Notes: generated from the letters alone by a model not told the origin. A stretch of 64,000 bases of DNA from Elephas maximus indicus (GCF_024166365.1 NC_064823.1:5636924-5700923), one strand, 5' to 3'. Positions 47,275-58,472 are shown, numbered from the stretch's first letter. Translations and numbers: made by a program.

Positions 47275-47736
47275 TATCAGATATCAGCACAACACAAGGT
47301 CACAAAACAGAACGTCCTGATATCAAGTCAAATAGGGAAAGCACAAAAACAAACAAATTAAGATTAATTAAAAAAAATAATAATACACATAACAGGGAAT
47401 CATGGAAGTCAATAGGTAAAAGATCACAATAATCAAAAAGAGGGACTAAATACAGGAGGCATTGAACTGCCAGATGGAGAGTGATACAAGGCGATATAGA
47501 ACGATACAAGTTAGGGTTTTACTTAGAAAAATAGGGGTAAATAATAAGGTAACCACAAAAAGGTATAACAACTCCATAACTCAAGATAAAAGCCAAGAAA
47601 AACGTAATGACTCAACTAACATAAAGTCAAACACTATGAAAATGAGGACCTCACAATTTACTAAGAAAAACGTCTCAGCACAAAAAAGTATGTGGAAAAA
47701 TGAAATTGCCAACAACACACATAAAAAGGCATCAAA
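47275..47736 (+). other. L1 inter-ORF spacer, 462 bp
   Basis: A-rich sequence between the ORF1 stop and the ORF2 ATG. Human L1 has about 63 bp here. Short open frames (47462-47740) overlap the ORF2 start but look non-conserved. ORF2 translation over such a distance would need reinitiation or internal entry; which of these applies is not visible. Confidence 0.85.
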
Positions 47737-50700
47737 ATGACAGCACTAAAAACTTATTTATCTATAATTACGCTGAATGTAAAGGGACTAAATGCACCAA
47801 TAAAGAGACAGAGAGTCACGGACTGGATAAAGAAACACGATCCATCTACATGCTGCCTACAAGAGACACACCTTAGACTTAGAGACACAAACACTAAAAC
47901 TCAAAGGATGGAAAAAAATATATCAAGCAAACAATAAGCAAAAAAGAAGAGGAATAGCAATATTAATTTCTGACAAAATAGACTTTAGACTTAAATCCAC
48001 CACAAAGGATAAAGAAGGACACTATATAATGATAAAAGGGACAATTGATCAGGAAGACATAACCATATTAAATATTTGTGCACCCAATGACAGGGCTGCA
48101 AGATACATAAATCAAATTTTACAGAATTGAAAAGTGAGATAGACACCTCCACAATTATAGTAGGAGACTTCAGCACACCACTTTCGGAGAAGGACAGGAC
48201 ATCCAGTAAGAAGCTCAATAGAGACACGGAAGACCTACTTACAACAATCAACCAACTTGACCTCATTGGCTTATACAGAGCTCTCCACCCAACTGCTGCA
48301 AAGTATACTTTTTTTTCTAGCGCACATGGAACATTCTCTAGAATAGACCACATATTAGGTCATAAAACAAACCTTTGCAGAGTCCAAACATCAAAATATT
48401 ACAAAGCATCTTCTCAGACCACAAGGCAATAAAACTAGAAATCAATAACAGAAAAACTAGGGAAAAGAAATCAAATACTTGGAAACTGAACAATACCCTC
48501 CTGAAAAAAGACTGGGTTATAGAAGACATCAAGGAGGGAATAAGGAAATTCATCAAATGCAACGAGAATGAAAATACTTCCTATCAAAACCTCTGGGACA
48601 CAGCAAAAGCAGTGCTCAGAGGCCAATTTATATCGATAAATGCACACATACAAAAAGAAGAAAGAGCCAAAATCAGAGAACTGTCCCTACAACTTGAACA
48701 AATAGAAAGTGAGCAACAAAAGAATCCATCAGGCACCAGAAGAAAACAAATAATAAAAATTAGAGCTGAACTAAATGAATTAGAGAACAGAAAAACAATT
48801 GAAAGAATTAACAAAGCCAAAAGCTGGTTCTTTGAAAAAATTAACAAAATTGATAAGCCATTGGCTAGACTGACTAAAGAAATACAGGAAAGCAAACAAA
48901 TAACCCGAATAAGAAACAAGAAGGACAACATCACAACAGAACCAAATGAAATTAAAAGAATCATTTCAGATTACTACGAAAAATTGTACTCTAACAAATT
49001 TGCAAACCTAGGAGAAATGGATGGATTCTTGGAAAAACACTACCTACCTAAACTAACACATTCAGAAGTAGAACAACTAAATAGACCCATAACAAAAAAA
49101 GAGATTGAAACGGTAATCAAAAAACTTCCAACAAAAAAAAGCCCTGGCCCGGACGGCTTCACTGCAGAGTTCTACCAAACTTTCAGAGAAGAGTTAACAC
49201 CACTACTACTGAAGGTATTTCAAAGCATAGAAAAAGACGGAATACTACCCAACTCATTCTATGAAGCCACCATCTCCCTGATACCAAAAGCAGGTAAAGA
49301 CATTACCAAAAAAGAAAATTATAGACCTATATCCCTCATGAACATAGATGCAAAAATCCTCAACAAAATTCTAGCCAATAGAATGCAACAACACATCAAA
49401 AAAATAATTCACCATGATCAAGTGGGATTTATACCAGGTATGCAAGGCTGGTTTAATATCAGAAAAACCATTAATGTAATCCATCACATAAATAAAACAA
49501 AAGATAAAAACCACATGATCTTATCAATAGATGCAGAAAAGGCATTTGACAAAGTCCAACACCCATTTATGATAAAAACTCTTACCAAAATAGGAATTGA
49601 AGGAAAATTCCTCAACATAATAAAGGGCATCTATGCAAAGCCAACAGCCAATATCACTCTAAATGGAGAGAACCTGAAAGCATTTCCCTTGAGAACGGGA
49701 ACCAGACAAGGATGCCCTTTATCTCTGCTCTTATTCAACATCGTACTTGAAGTCCTAGCCAGGGCAATTAGGCTAGACAAAGAAATAAAGGGTATCCGGA
49801 TTGGCAAGGAGGAAGTAAAGTTATCACTATTTGCAGATGACATGGTCTTATACACAGAAAACCCTAAGGAATCCTCCAGAAAACTACTGAAACTAATAGA
49901 AGATTTTGGCAGAGTCTCAGGTTATAAAATAAACATACAAAAATCACTTGGATTCCCCTACATCAACAAAAAGAACACCGAAGAGGAAATAACCAAATCA
50001 ATACCATTCACAGTAGCCCCCAGGAAGATAAAATACTTAGGAATAAATCTTATCAAGGATGTAAAAGACCTACACAAAGAAAACTACAAAGCTCTACTAT
50101 AAGAAATTCAAAAGGACATACTTAAGTGGAAAAACATACCTTGCTCATGGTTAGGAAGACTTAACATAGTAAAAATGTCTATTCTACCAAAAGCCATCTA
50201 TACATATAACGCACTTCCGATCCAAGTTCCAATGTCATATTTTAAGGGGATAGAGAAACCAATCACCAATTTCATATGGAAGGGAAAGAAGCCCCGGATA
50301 AGTAAAGCATTACTGAAAAAGAAGGAGAAAGTGGGAGGCCTCACTCTACCTGATTTTAGAACCTATTATACAGCCACAGTAGTCAAAAGAGCCTGGTACT
50401 GGTACAACAACAGGCACATAGACCAATGGAACAGAATTGAGAACCCAGATGTAATACTGATATTTGATAAAGGACCACTGTCAGTTAATTGGGGAAAAGG
50501 TAGTCTTTTTAACAAATGGTGCTGGCATAACTGGATATCCATTTGCAAAAGAATGAAACAGGACCCATACCTCACACCATGCACAAAAACTAACTCCAAG
50601 TGGATCAAAGACCTAAACATAAAGACTAAAATGATAAAGATCATGGAAGAAAAAATAGAGACAACCCTAGGAGCCCTAATACAAGGCATAAACAGAATAC

Positions 50701-51529
50701 AAAACATTACCAAAAATGATGAAGAGAAACCCGATAACTGGGAGCTCCTAAAAATCAAACACCTATGCTCATCTAAAGACTTCACCAAAAGAGTAAAAAG
50801 ACCACCTACAGACTGGGAAAGAATTTTCAGCTATGACATCTCCGAACAGGGCCTGATCTCTAAAATCTATATGATTCTGTTAAAACTCAACCACAAAAAG
50901 ACAAACAACCCAATCAAAAGTGGGCAAAGGATATGAACACACATTTCACTAAAGAAGATATTCAGGCAGCCAACAGATACATGAGAAAATGCTCTCGATC
51001 ATTAGCCATTAGAGAAATGCAAATTAAAACTACAATGAGATTCCATTTCACACCAACAAAGCCGGCAATAATCCAAAAAATATGAAATAATAAATGTTGG
51101 AGAAGCTGCGGAGAGATTGGAACTCTTATACACTGCTGGTGGGAATGTCAAATGGTACAACCACTTTGGAAATCTATCTGGCATTATCTTAAACAGTTAG
51201 AAATAGAACTACCATACAACCCAGAAGTCCCACTCCTCGGAATATACCCTAGAGATACAAGAGCCTTCACACAAACAGATATATGCACACCCATGTTTAT
51301 TGCAGCTCTGTTTTCAATTGCAAAAAGCTGGAAGCAACCAAGGTGTCCATCAAGGGTTGAATGGGTAAATAAATTGTGGTATATTCACACAATGGAATAC
51401 TATGCATCGATAAAGAACAGTGACGAATCTCTGAAACATTTCATAACATGGAGGAACCTGGAAGGCATTATGCTGAGCGAAATTAGTCAGAGGCAAAAGG
51501 ACAAATATTGTATAAGACCACTATTATAA
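47737..51529 (+). pseudogene. L1 ORF2 (endonuclease-reverse transcriptase), broken
   Basis: ATG 47737 opens the APE-like endonuclease: YLSIITLNVKGLNAP and QETHLRLRDT, then (after a frameshift near 47890) GIAILISDKIDF, (after one near 48125) TIIVGDFSTPLS with the catalytic Asp, and RIDHILG; a frameshift near 48390 leads into [11 protein letters not shown], the catalytic DH. The reverse transcriptase is continuous for 575 codons (48375-50102): [67 protein letters not shown] and [13 protein letters not shown] with FADD. TAA at 50100 and frameshift near 50915 follow, then TGA at 51083, and the zinc-knuckle region CWRSCGEIGTLIHCWWEC (about 51098-51150). Final stop 51527-51529. The product would nick DNA and copy L1 RNA at the target; this copy cannot encode it whole. 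Confidence 0.96.
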
Positions 51530-52530
51530 GATCTTGAGAAATAGTAAAAACTGAGAAGAACACATACTTTTGTGGTTATGAAGGGGGGAGGGAGGGAGGG
51601 AGGGAGAGGGTTTTTATTGATTAATCAGTAGATAAGAACTGCTTTGGGTGAAGGGAAAGACAACACTCAATACATGGAAGGTCAGCTCAATTGGACTGGA
51701 CCAAAAGCAAAGAAGTTTCCGGGATAAAATGAATGCTTCAAAGGTCAGCGGAGCAAGCGCGGGGGTCTGGGGAACATGGTTTGCGGGGACTTCTAAGTCA
51801 ATTGGCAAAATAATTCTCTTATGAAAACATTCTGCATCCCACTTTGAAATGTGGCGTCTGGGGTCTTAAATGCTAACAAGTGGCCATCTAAGATGCATCA
51901 ATTGGTCTCAACCCACCTGGAGCGAATGAAAATGAAGAACACTAAGGTCACACGACAACTAAGAGCCCAAGAGACAGAAAGGGCCACACGAACCAGAGAC
52001 CTACATCATCCTGAGACCAGAAGAATGAGTTGGTGCCTGGCCACAATCGATGACTGCCCTGACAGGGAGCACAACAGAGAACTCCTGAGGGAACAGGAGA
52101 TCAGTGGGATGCAGACCCCAAATTCTCATAAAAAGACCATACTTAATGGTCCGACTGAGACTAGAGAAATCCCAGCGGCCATGCTCCCCAGACCTTCTGT
52201 TGGCCCAGGACAGGAACCATCCCCGAAGACAACTCATCAGAGATGAAAGGGACTGGTCAGCGGGTGGGAGAGAGATGCTGATGAAGAGTGAGCTAATTAT
52301 ATCAGGTGGACACTTGAGAGTGTGTTGGCAACTCTTGTCTGGAGGGGGGATGGGAGGATAGAGAGAGAGGGAAGCTGGCAAAATTGTCACGAAAGGGGAG
52401 ACTGAAAGGGCTGACTCAATAGGGGGAGAGCAAGTGGGAGTATGGAGTAAGATGTATGTAAACTTATATGTGACAGACTGATTGGATTTGTAAACGTTCA
52501 CTTGAAGGTTAATAAAAGTTAATTAAAAAA
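51530..52530 (+). other. L1 3' UTR with G-rich polypurine tract
   Basis: G-rich purine tract at 51580-51612 (several GGGAGGGAGGG units, quadruplex-forming in principle), then 'gtggcgtctggggtcttaaa' and 'ggccatctaagatgcatc', a block shared with two older L1 copies in this window. AATAAA (52511-52516) precedes the A tail. Confidence 0.88.
52511..52516 (+). terminator. L1 polyadenylation signal
   Basis: AATAAA followed by 'agttaatt' and the A tail at 52525-52534. Confidence 0.85.
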
Positions 52531-52546
52531 AAAAGCACTATTCACA
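52531..52546. repeat. L1 target-site duplication, right
   Basis: Perfect copy of 45326-45341. Its first As merge with the L1 A tail. Confidence 0.96.
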
Positions 52547-52745
52547 GTAGCCAAAATGTGGAACCAAATATCCATCAAATGATGAATGGATAAATAAAAC
52601 ATGGTATGTTCGTACAGTGAAAAAATATCCAGCCATAAAAAAAGGAATGAAGTGATGATACATGCTACAACGTGGGTGAACCTTGAAAACATTATGCTTA
52701 CTAATGGTAAATTTTATGTTATGTGTATTTTACCAAAATAATAAA
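52547..52745 (+). mobile_element. Old L1 3' end, right part
   Basis: 'gtagccaaaatgtggaacca', 'atgaatggataaataaaac' and 'gtgggtgaaccttgaaaac' continue the ORF2 end interrupted at 45341, and the copy ends in 'atgttatgtgtattttacc' and an A-rich tail. Confidence 0.9.
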
Positions 52746-53280
52746 AAATTAAACAATAACAGAATATAGCTACCAAGCTGAGGCTGAAGATGAAATGCCC
52801 AAGGATTTATAGTTTGGATGGAAAATAGAAGAGCAAAAAGGAATCAATTCTATAAAAGCAACTAGCTATCAAAATAAGATTTAATAAATGTGGCTGAGCA
52901 ATAAGAATCCAAGAAACCAAATTATTTAACAAACTGCAGAGATCAAAGAGATTGATTACATGAATATGATTTGCCTTAATCCAGAAGATGAGAAATACCT
53001 GTGAATACAACCTAGGGGATAATGAAAACACAGGGGATACTTGCCTGTTAACAAAAGATGGCAGGGATTATGGAGGAAAGGTCCAGTCTTTCAAGAAAAG
53101 AAACAAATGGAGAAGTATCTTCCTGGTTGGTTGTATGATGAGGTGTTCTTTTGTAAATATACTTAAATCTGACTTTTGTTTTGTTTTCTCTTTGTGTATT
53201 TTGCCAAGTTATATATTTGCTTGTTGTTATCAACTTCATTGGTAGAGTCCTTTTTATAGTATCCCTATATTCATTTATAA
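52746..53280. other. Unassigned DNA
   Basis: No repeat or gene is recognised; short open frames only. Confidence 0.4.
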
Positions 53281-53282
53281 GT

Positions 53283-53483
53283 AACCCCAGTGACACAATG
53301 GTTAAGCATTCAACTGCTAACCAAAACGTTGTCCGTTAGAACGTACCTAGCAGCTCCACAGGAGAAAGACCTAGCAATCTGTTTCCCTAAAAATCACAGC
53401 CAGGAAAATCTTATGGACCAATCCTACTCTATCACATGGGGTCACTATGAGTAGGAATCAGCTCGATGGCACCAAAAAACATG
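53283..53483 (+). mobile_element. AfroSINE, long type, diverged
   Basis: 'accccagtgacacaatggtt', 'caggagaaagacctagcaat' and 'acatggggtcactatgagt'. Confidence 0.88.
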
Positions 53484-53484
53484 A

Positions 53485-53740
53485 TCATTTATATGTGTAG
53501 CAAGTATCTTCCCCTGGTGCATGGATTGGTTTTCAACTTGTTTGTTCCTACTCAGTTGTGCAGAATATTTTAATTTTAAAATAATCAAATATATTAACTG
53601 TTTCTTCACAGGTTTATGTTTTTGAGTCTTGCCTAAGCAGTCCTTCCTTGCTCTTCTTTAATAAAGATGCTCTCCTATATATTTTTGTAGTTCCAATGTT
53701 TTGCTATAAACATGTAGGCTGAATTTTTTTGCTGCTGTTC
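53485..53740 (-). mobile_element. Old L1, antisense, part 1
   Basis: 'cttgtttgttcctactcagt' and 'gagtcttgcctaagcagtcc' are antisense L1 3' UTR/ORF2 phrases. It appears to continue at 53995-54243. Confidence 0.5.
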
Positions 53741-53749
53741 ATGTGCATG

Positions 53750-53774
53750 CATGTGTGTGTGTGTGTGTGTAGTA
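53750..53774. repeat. (TG)n microsatellite
   Basis: About 10 TG units immediately 5' of a SINE. Confidence 0.85.
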
Positions 53775-53993
53775 TGTGAAGAAGTCTTGGTGGCAGAATG
53801 GTTAAGAGCTTGGCTGATAATCAGAAGATTGCTGGTTCAAACTCAACTGGCAGTTTTCTGGGAGTAAGACCTGACTATCTGTTCCTGTAAAGATTACAGC
53901 CTAGAAAATTCCACGGAGGTAGTTCTACCATGTCACATGGGGTCACTATGAGTCAATAATTAAATCAATAGCACTTAACAACAACAACAACAG
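53775..53993 (+). mobile_element. AfroSINE, long type
   Basis: 'aagtcttggtggcagaatgg', 'gttcctgtaaagattacagc', 'acatggggtcactatgagt' and (AAC)n. Confidence 0.9.
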
Positions 53994-53994
53994 T

Positions 53995-54243
53995 ATATGA
54001 ATACAATTTTATTTTATTTTTTTAACAACATCAGACTTCCGAGTAGAATTTATTGAAGGATTGAACATATTCCCCAACAGATTTGTAAAGTCATCTCTAT
54101 AATAAATGAACATCACATTCACTGTTGAGTCTATTTCTGACTCCTTTTTTGGCTATGTTGTTTGTTTAAATATCCCTGCATTGTCCTAATCCCTTAACTT
54201 CTCATCCTCATTTCTCCTCTCCAATACCTTCCTTTCCCCCATG
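53995..54243 (-). mobile_element. Old L1, antisense, part 2
   Basis: 'ttcactgttgagtctatttc' type antisense L1 sequence up to the RTE start. Confidence 0.5.
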
Positions 54244-56966
54244 CATCTGTCAGTTTGTCGTTGTTTGGGGTCTTGTGTGTTGCTGTGATGCTGGAAGTTA
54301 TGACACTGGTATTCAAATACCAGCAGGGTCATCCATGGGGGACAGGTTTCAGCTGAACTTCCAGACTAAGACAGACTAGGAAGAAGGACCCTGTGGTCTA
54401 CTTTTGAAAAGAATTAGCCAGTGAAAACCTGGTGAATAGTGCAGAATGCTGATAGAGTGCTGCAAGACAAGCCCTTCAGGTTAGAAGGCACTCAACACAA
54501 CTGGGAAAGAGATGCCTCCTCAAAGTAGAGTCGGCCTTAACAATGTGGATAAAGTCAAACTTTTGGGACCTTCATTTACTGATGTGGCACAACTCAAAAT
54601 GAGAAGAAACAGCCACAAACATCCATTTATAATCAGAACATGGAATGTATGAAGTATGAATCTAGGAGAATTGGAATAGTCAAAAATGAAATAGAATGCA
54701 TAAATATCAATATTCTTGGCATTAGTGAGTTGAAATGAACTGGTATTGGAAATTTTGAATCCGGCAATCATATGGTCTACTATGCAGGGAAGGACAACTT
54801 GAAAAGGAATGGCGTTGTATTCATCATCAAAAAATAACATTTCAAGATCTATCCTGAAGTACAACGCTGTCAGTGACAGGGTAGTATCCATACACCAACA
54901 AGGAATACCAATTAATACGACTAGTATTCAAATTTACTCACCAACCACTAAGGCCAAAGACAAAGAAAGTGAAGGTTTTTACCAACTTCTGCATTCTGAA
55001 ATTGATCAAACATGCAATCAGGATGCATTGATAATTACTGGTGAATATGAAAGTTGGAAATGAAGAAGGATCGGCAGTTGAAAAATATGGCCTTCATGAC
55101 AGAAATGATGCCAGAGATCAAATGATAGAAGAAATGGAAGCAAAAGGAAGAAATGATGAAGTAAAAGAACTGAACAGAAGATTTGAAAGAGCAGCTTGAG
55201 AAGACAAAGTCAAGTGTTATAATGAAGCATGCAAAGACCTGGAGATAGAAAACCAAAGGAAAGGACATGCTTGGCATTTCTCAAGCTGAAAGAACTGAAG
55301 AAAAAATCCAAGCCTCGAGTTGCAGCACTGAAAGATTCTATGGGAAAAATATGAAATGATACAGGAAACATCAATGAAGATAGAAGGACTACACAGAGTC
55401 ACTATATCAAGAAGAATTGGGAGACATTCAACCATTTCAGGAGGTAGCATATGATCAGGAACCTATGGCACTAAAGGAAGAGGTCTAAGCTACACTGAAG
55501 GCATTGGCAAGAAACATGGCTTAAGAAATTGATAGAATACCAATTGAGATGTTTCAGCAAATGGATGCAGTTCTAGGAGTGCTCACTTGTCTATGCAAGA
55601 AATTTGGAAGACAGTTACCTGACCAACAGACTGGAAGAGATCCATATTTATGCCTATTCCCAAGAAAGATGATCCAACCAAATGTGGAAATTATCGAATA
55701 AAGTCATTAATATCACACACAAGTAAAATTTTGCTGGAGATCATTCAAAAGTGGTTGGAGCAGTATATCAACAGGAAAGTACCAGAAATTCAAGCTGGAT
55801 CCAGAAGAAGACATGGAATAAGGAATATCATTGCAGGTGTCAGATGGATCGTGAATGAAAGCATAGAATACCAGAAAGATGTTTACTTGTGTTTTCTTGA
55901 CTACACAAAGGCATTCGACTCTGTGGATCATAACAAATTATGGATGACTTTGTGAAGGACGGGAATTCCAGAACACTTAATTTTCCTCATGAGGCAGTTG
56001 TTCATACAGAACAAGGGGATACTTCATGGTTTAAAGTCAAGAAAAGTGTGCATCAGGGTTCTATCTTTTCACCATGCATATTCAATCTGTATGCTGAGCA
56101 AATAATCCGAGAAGCTGGACTATATGAAGAAGAATGGGGAATCAGAATTGGAGGAAGGTTCATTAACTTTTTTTTTTTCATTAACTACCTATGATATGCA
56201 GATGACACAACCTTGCTTGTTGAAAGTGAAGAGGACTTGAAGCATTTACTGATGAAGATCACAGCCTACAGCCTTCATTATGGCTCACACCTCAACATAA
56301 AGAAAACAAAAATCCTCACAAATGGACCAATAAGCGACATCTTAATAAACGGAGAAATATTGACGTTTTCAAGGATTTCATTTTGCTTGGATCCACAATC
56401 AACACCAAAGCAAGCAGCAGTCAAGAAATTAAAAGACACATTGCATTGGACAAATCTGCTGCAAAAGACCTCTTTAAGGTGTTGAAAAGCAAAGATGTCA
56501 CCTTGAAGACTAAGGTGTCCCTGACCCAAGCCACGGTGTTTTTAATCACCCCATATGCATCCGAAAGCTGGATGAAGAATAAGGCAGACTGAAGAACAAC
56601 TGATGCTTTGAGTTGTTGTGTTGGCAAAGAGTATAGAATATACCATGGACTGCCAGAAGAAAGAACAAACCTGTCTTGAAAGAAGTACGACCAGAACGCT
56701 CCTTGGAAGCAAGGATAGTGGGACTACGTTTCACGTATTTTGGACGCGTTATCAGGAGGGATCAGTCTATGGAGAAGGACATCATTCCTGGTAAGGTAGA
56801 GGGTCATCGAAATAGAGGAAGACCTTCTAAGAGATGAACTGACACAGTAGACACAGGGACTAAAACATACTAACGATCATGATGATGACACAGGATCCCA
56901 AAACTTTTTTTTCTGTTACAGATAAGGTCTCCAGGAATCAGAGTTGACATGAGGGTAGCTAACAAC
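54244..56966 (+). mobile_element. RTE1-like LINE, near full length (2.7 kb)
   Basis: The only copy here with the 5' end and both domains. It starts 'catctgtcagtttgtcg', and the leader is 'gctgtgatgctggaagttatg'. The endonuclease region (about 54600-55080) includes 'atgcattgataattactgg' and the VYYAGKDNLKRNG-type segment. The RT spans about 55640-56310: MPIPKKDDPTKCGNYR, FLDYTKAFDSVDHNKLW and YADD at 56195-56206. The C-terminal part includes KDVTLKTKVSLTQA. The tail is 'gaatcagagttgacatgagg'. Many stops are present, and part of the region between the domains is missing. A T9 insertion sits at 56168. Confidence 0.92.
55640..56310 (+). pseudogene. RTE reverse-transcriptase domain, broken
   Basis: Two frames carry the palm and fingers: the frame 55650-55955 reads through PIPKKDDPTKCGNYR to DYTKAFDSVDHNKLWMTL, then a stop. 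The frame 55940-56194 gives VHQGSIFSPCIFNLYAEQII (the QGxxxSP motif) and EWGIRIGGRFIN, and the YADD region follows a homopolymer insertion. In the family this domain copies RTE (and probably AfroSINE) RNA at the nicked target. Confidence 0.88.
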
Positions 56967-56989
56967 AATACCGTCCCTATATGGAGTGT

Positions 56990-57083
56990 CATAACTTTTA
57001 AATGAATTCACATGAATTGTTTTCCTTTTTTTTTTATTGACTATGTAAATGATCTTTAATTGCTGATACAGGCTTTTCTTATA
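56990..57083 (-). mobile_element. Old L1, antisense fragment
   Basis: T-rich, L1-like antisense sequence that appears to continue beyond the SINE at 57257. Weak on its own. Confidence 0.35.
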
Positions 57084-57255
57084 CTGGAAACCCTGGTGGT
57101 GTAGTGGTTAAGTGCTACAGCTGCTAACTAAAAGGTCAGCAGTTCTAATCCGCGAGGCACTCCTTGGAAACTCTACAGGGCAGCTCTACTCTGTCTTATA
57201 GAGTCGCTATGTGTCGGACTCGATGGCAGCGGGTTTGGTTTTCTGGTTTTTTCTT
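57084..57255 (+). mobile_element. AfroSINE, short type, well preserved
   Basis: 'ggaaaccctggtggtgtagtg', 'aaggtcagcagttctaatcc', 'tatagagtcgctatgtgtcgg' and 'gcgggtttggttttctgg'. The flanks show 'tttcttatact' (ending 57083) and again at about 57251-57261, a candidate perfect target duplication. It is among the youngest SINEs here. Confidence 0.94.
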
Positions 57256-57256
57256 A

Positions 57257-57840
57257 TACTCTCCCTATTCCCGCTCCTAGCTTAACTCCCTATTGATTTT
57301 CAGATTCTTCATTTGCTTGGCACTTTTTAAATCTCTAGGTAATTTTGGATACTCTCTAATCTTTGCAAACATCAACTCTCAATCAAAAATTTCTCATAAG
57401 CTATATTAACTTTTTGTCCTAGAAAGTCATTTTTGTGTTCTCTGTTAAAATTATCTCTATCTGATGTCTTTTTTGGTAAATACTTCTTCAATACTGATAC
57501 ATTTTTTGGTGATTAGTTCATTCTGATTTTTTATTTCCAAGTCCCTTTTGTTAATTTCCTTTTTCTAGAAAATACCTACTTCGTCTAAGTTTTCAAATTT
57601 ATAGGTACGAATTTGTCCATGTTTCCTTTAGGTTTATTTAAATATTTATTTTATATCTATGAGCTTATCTTATTGGTTTAAATTCCTGTTACTTGGTGCT
57701 TTTTTCTTTCAGACTTGCTAATGGTTGACTGTTACTATATTTTTTTAAAGTATGAGCATTTTTTTTTGGTAGATATATTCTATTGTTTCTCAGTATTCTA
57801 TGACATTATTTTACATGCCTGCATATGTTACTTCTGAAGT
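57257..57840 (-). mobile_element. Old L1 (or HAL1), antisense ORF2
   Basis: 'tttccaagtcccttttgtta', 'acctacttcgtctaagtttt' and 'aatttataggtacg' correspond to antisense ORF2 of an old L1. The boundary with the CPSF3 retrocopy at about 57848 is approximate. Confidence 0.5.
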
Positions 57841-57847
57841 TTTTTTC

Positions 57848-58472
57848 CATTAGAAAATGTTTTAATCTATACAGAGATATAAGATTATCCTTGAACTGGT
57901 ACAAGGGCCTCCTAGAGTCTTTGTACAGCCAGTTCCACCATCTTTAGGAGGGATTCATCATCTTCACATTCCAGGGTCCATGTATCCAAGTTTTATTTGC
58001 AGTTGTTCCATCTACTCTGACACTAAGAATAAAGCTATCTTTTATACTTATAAAACCCAGTGCCGTTGACCCTATAGTTATACCTTATAGTCTTCTCCAA
58101 ATACATTGTATGGGTAATTGAAGTTTCTTTTAACAAGTATTCCTGAGATCCATTGGCCTCGTTCTGGTTTTATGTCTGCTAAAAACCCCATGATTCTGGC
58201 TAGTTTTTTTTTTTTTTCTTCTCTGAATTTTAAGGTCATTGCTTCTGTATTCTGAGGATTATGAACCACTATGTGAACTTCATCATTGTCTACATGTTCT
58301 CTAATCAGGGCTGCTTTCAATCTGGTCATCTCATTCTATTCTCCATGCACTAAAATTATATCTGGAGGTTTCAAAGCATGAATAAATTTACTGGTTTGCT
58401 GGTAGTCTGTGTGAGCAGAGAAAGAAATGTAATTAACAGATATTTTTAGTGATAACTTCAGAGGTAATTCAG
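57848..58472 (-). pseudogene. CPSF3: CPSF3 (CPSF73) retropseudogene, internally deleted
   Basis: CPSF3 is the endonuclease of the pre-mRNA 3' cleavage complex. The minus strand from about 58472 encodes its C-terminal catalytic part: [21 protein letters not shown] with the SAH histidine, [12 protein letters not shown] with the second conserved histidine, an in-frame TAG, then [30 protein letters not shown] and [18 protein letters not shown]. It then jumps, by deletion of about 170 residues, to FGED and the protein's end (DSF.ILSV.VDG, and EMVELA.QRL.EAL, with the final frame shifted), followed by an ATTAAA-like signal and a short A run near 57848. About 100 codons run without an intron, so a processed copy is likely. 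A (T)n expansion at 58202-58218 and an AfroSINE scrap at 58047-58077 add disruption. It cannot be functional. Confidence 0.9.
58047..58077 (-). mobile_element. AfroSINE/RTE tail scrap inside the CPSF3 retrocopy
   Basis: 'aaaacccagtgccgttgacc' and 'ctatag' match the antisense SINE tail. It lies at the internal deletion point of the CPSF3 retrocopy, suggesting that the deletion and the SINE loss were related. Confidence 0.5.

Larger units (their letters stand above)
45342..52530 (+). mobile_element. Structurally full-length LINE-1, 7.2 kb
   Basis: All parts are present in order: GC-rich 5' UTR starting 'ggaggcggggccaagatgg' (45342-46258), ORF1 (46259-47274), a 462-bp spacer, ORF2 (47737-51529), a 3' UTR of about 1 kb with a G-rich polypurine tract, AATAAA at 52511 and an A tail. 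Perfect 16-base target duplications flank it. Both ORFs are broken (ORF1 one frameshift and two stops; ORF2 four apparent frameshifts and two stops), so the copy cannot move by itself. Modest decay and perfect duplications make it the youngest large insertion in the window. Confidence 0.97.

Noticed and set aside
48375..50102. 575-codon open frame as a host gene
   Set aside because: It is the reverse-transcriptase part of L1 ORF2 ([13 protein letters not shown]), inside a flanked L1 copy.
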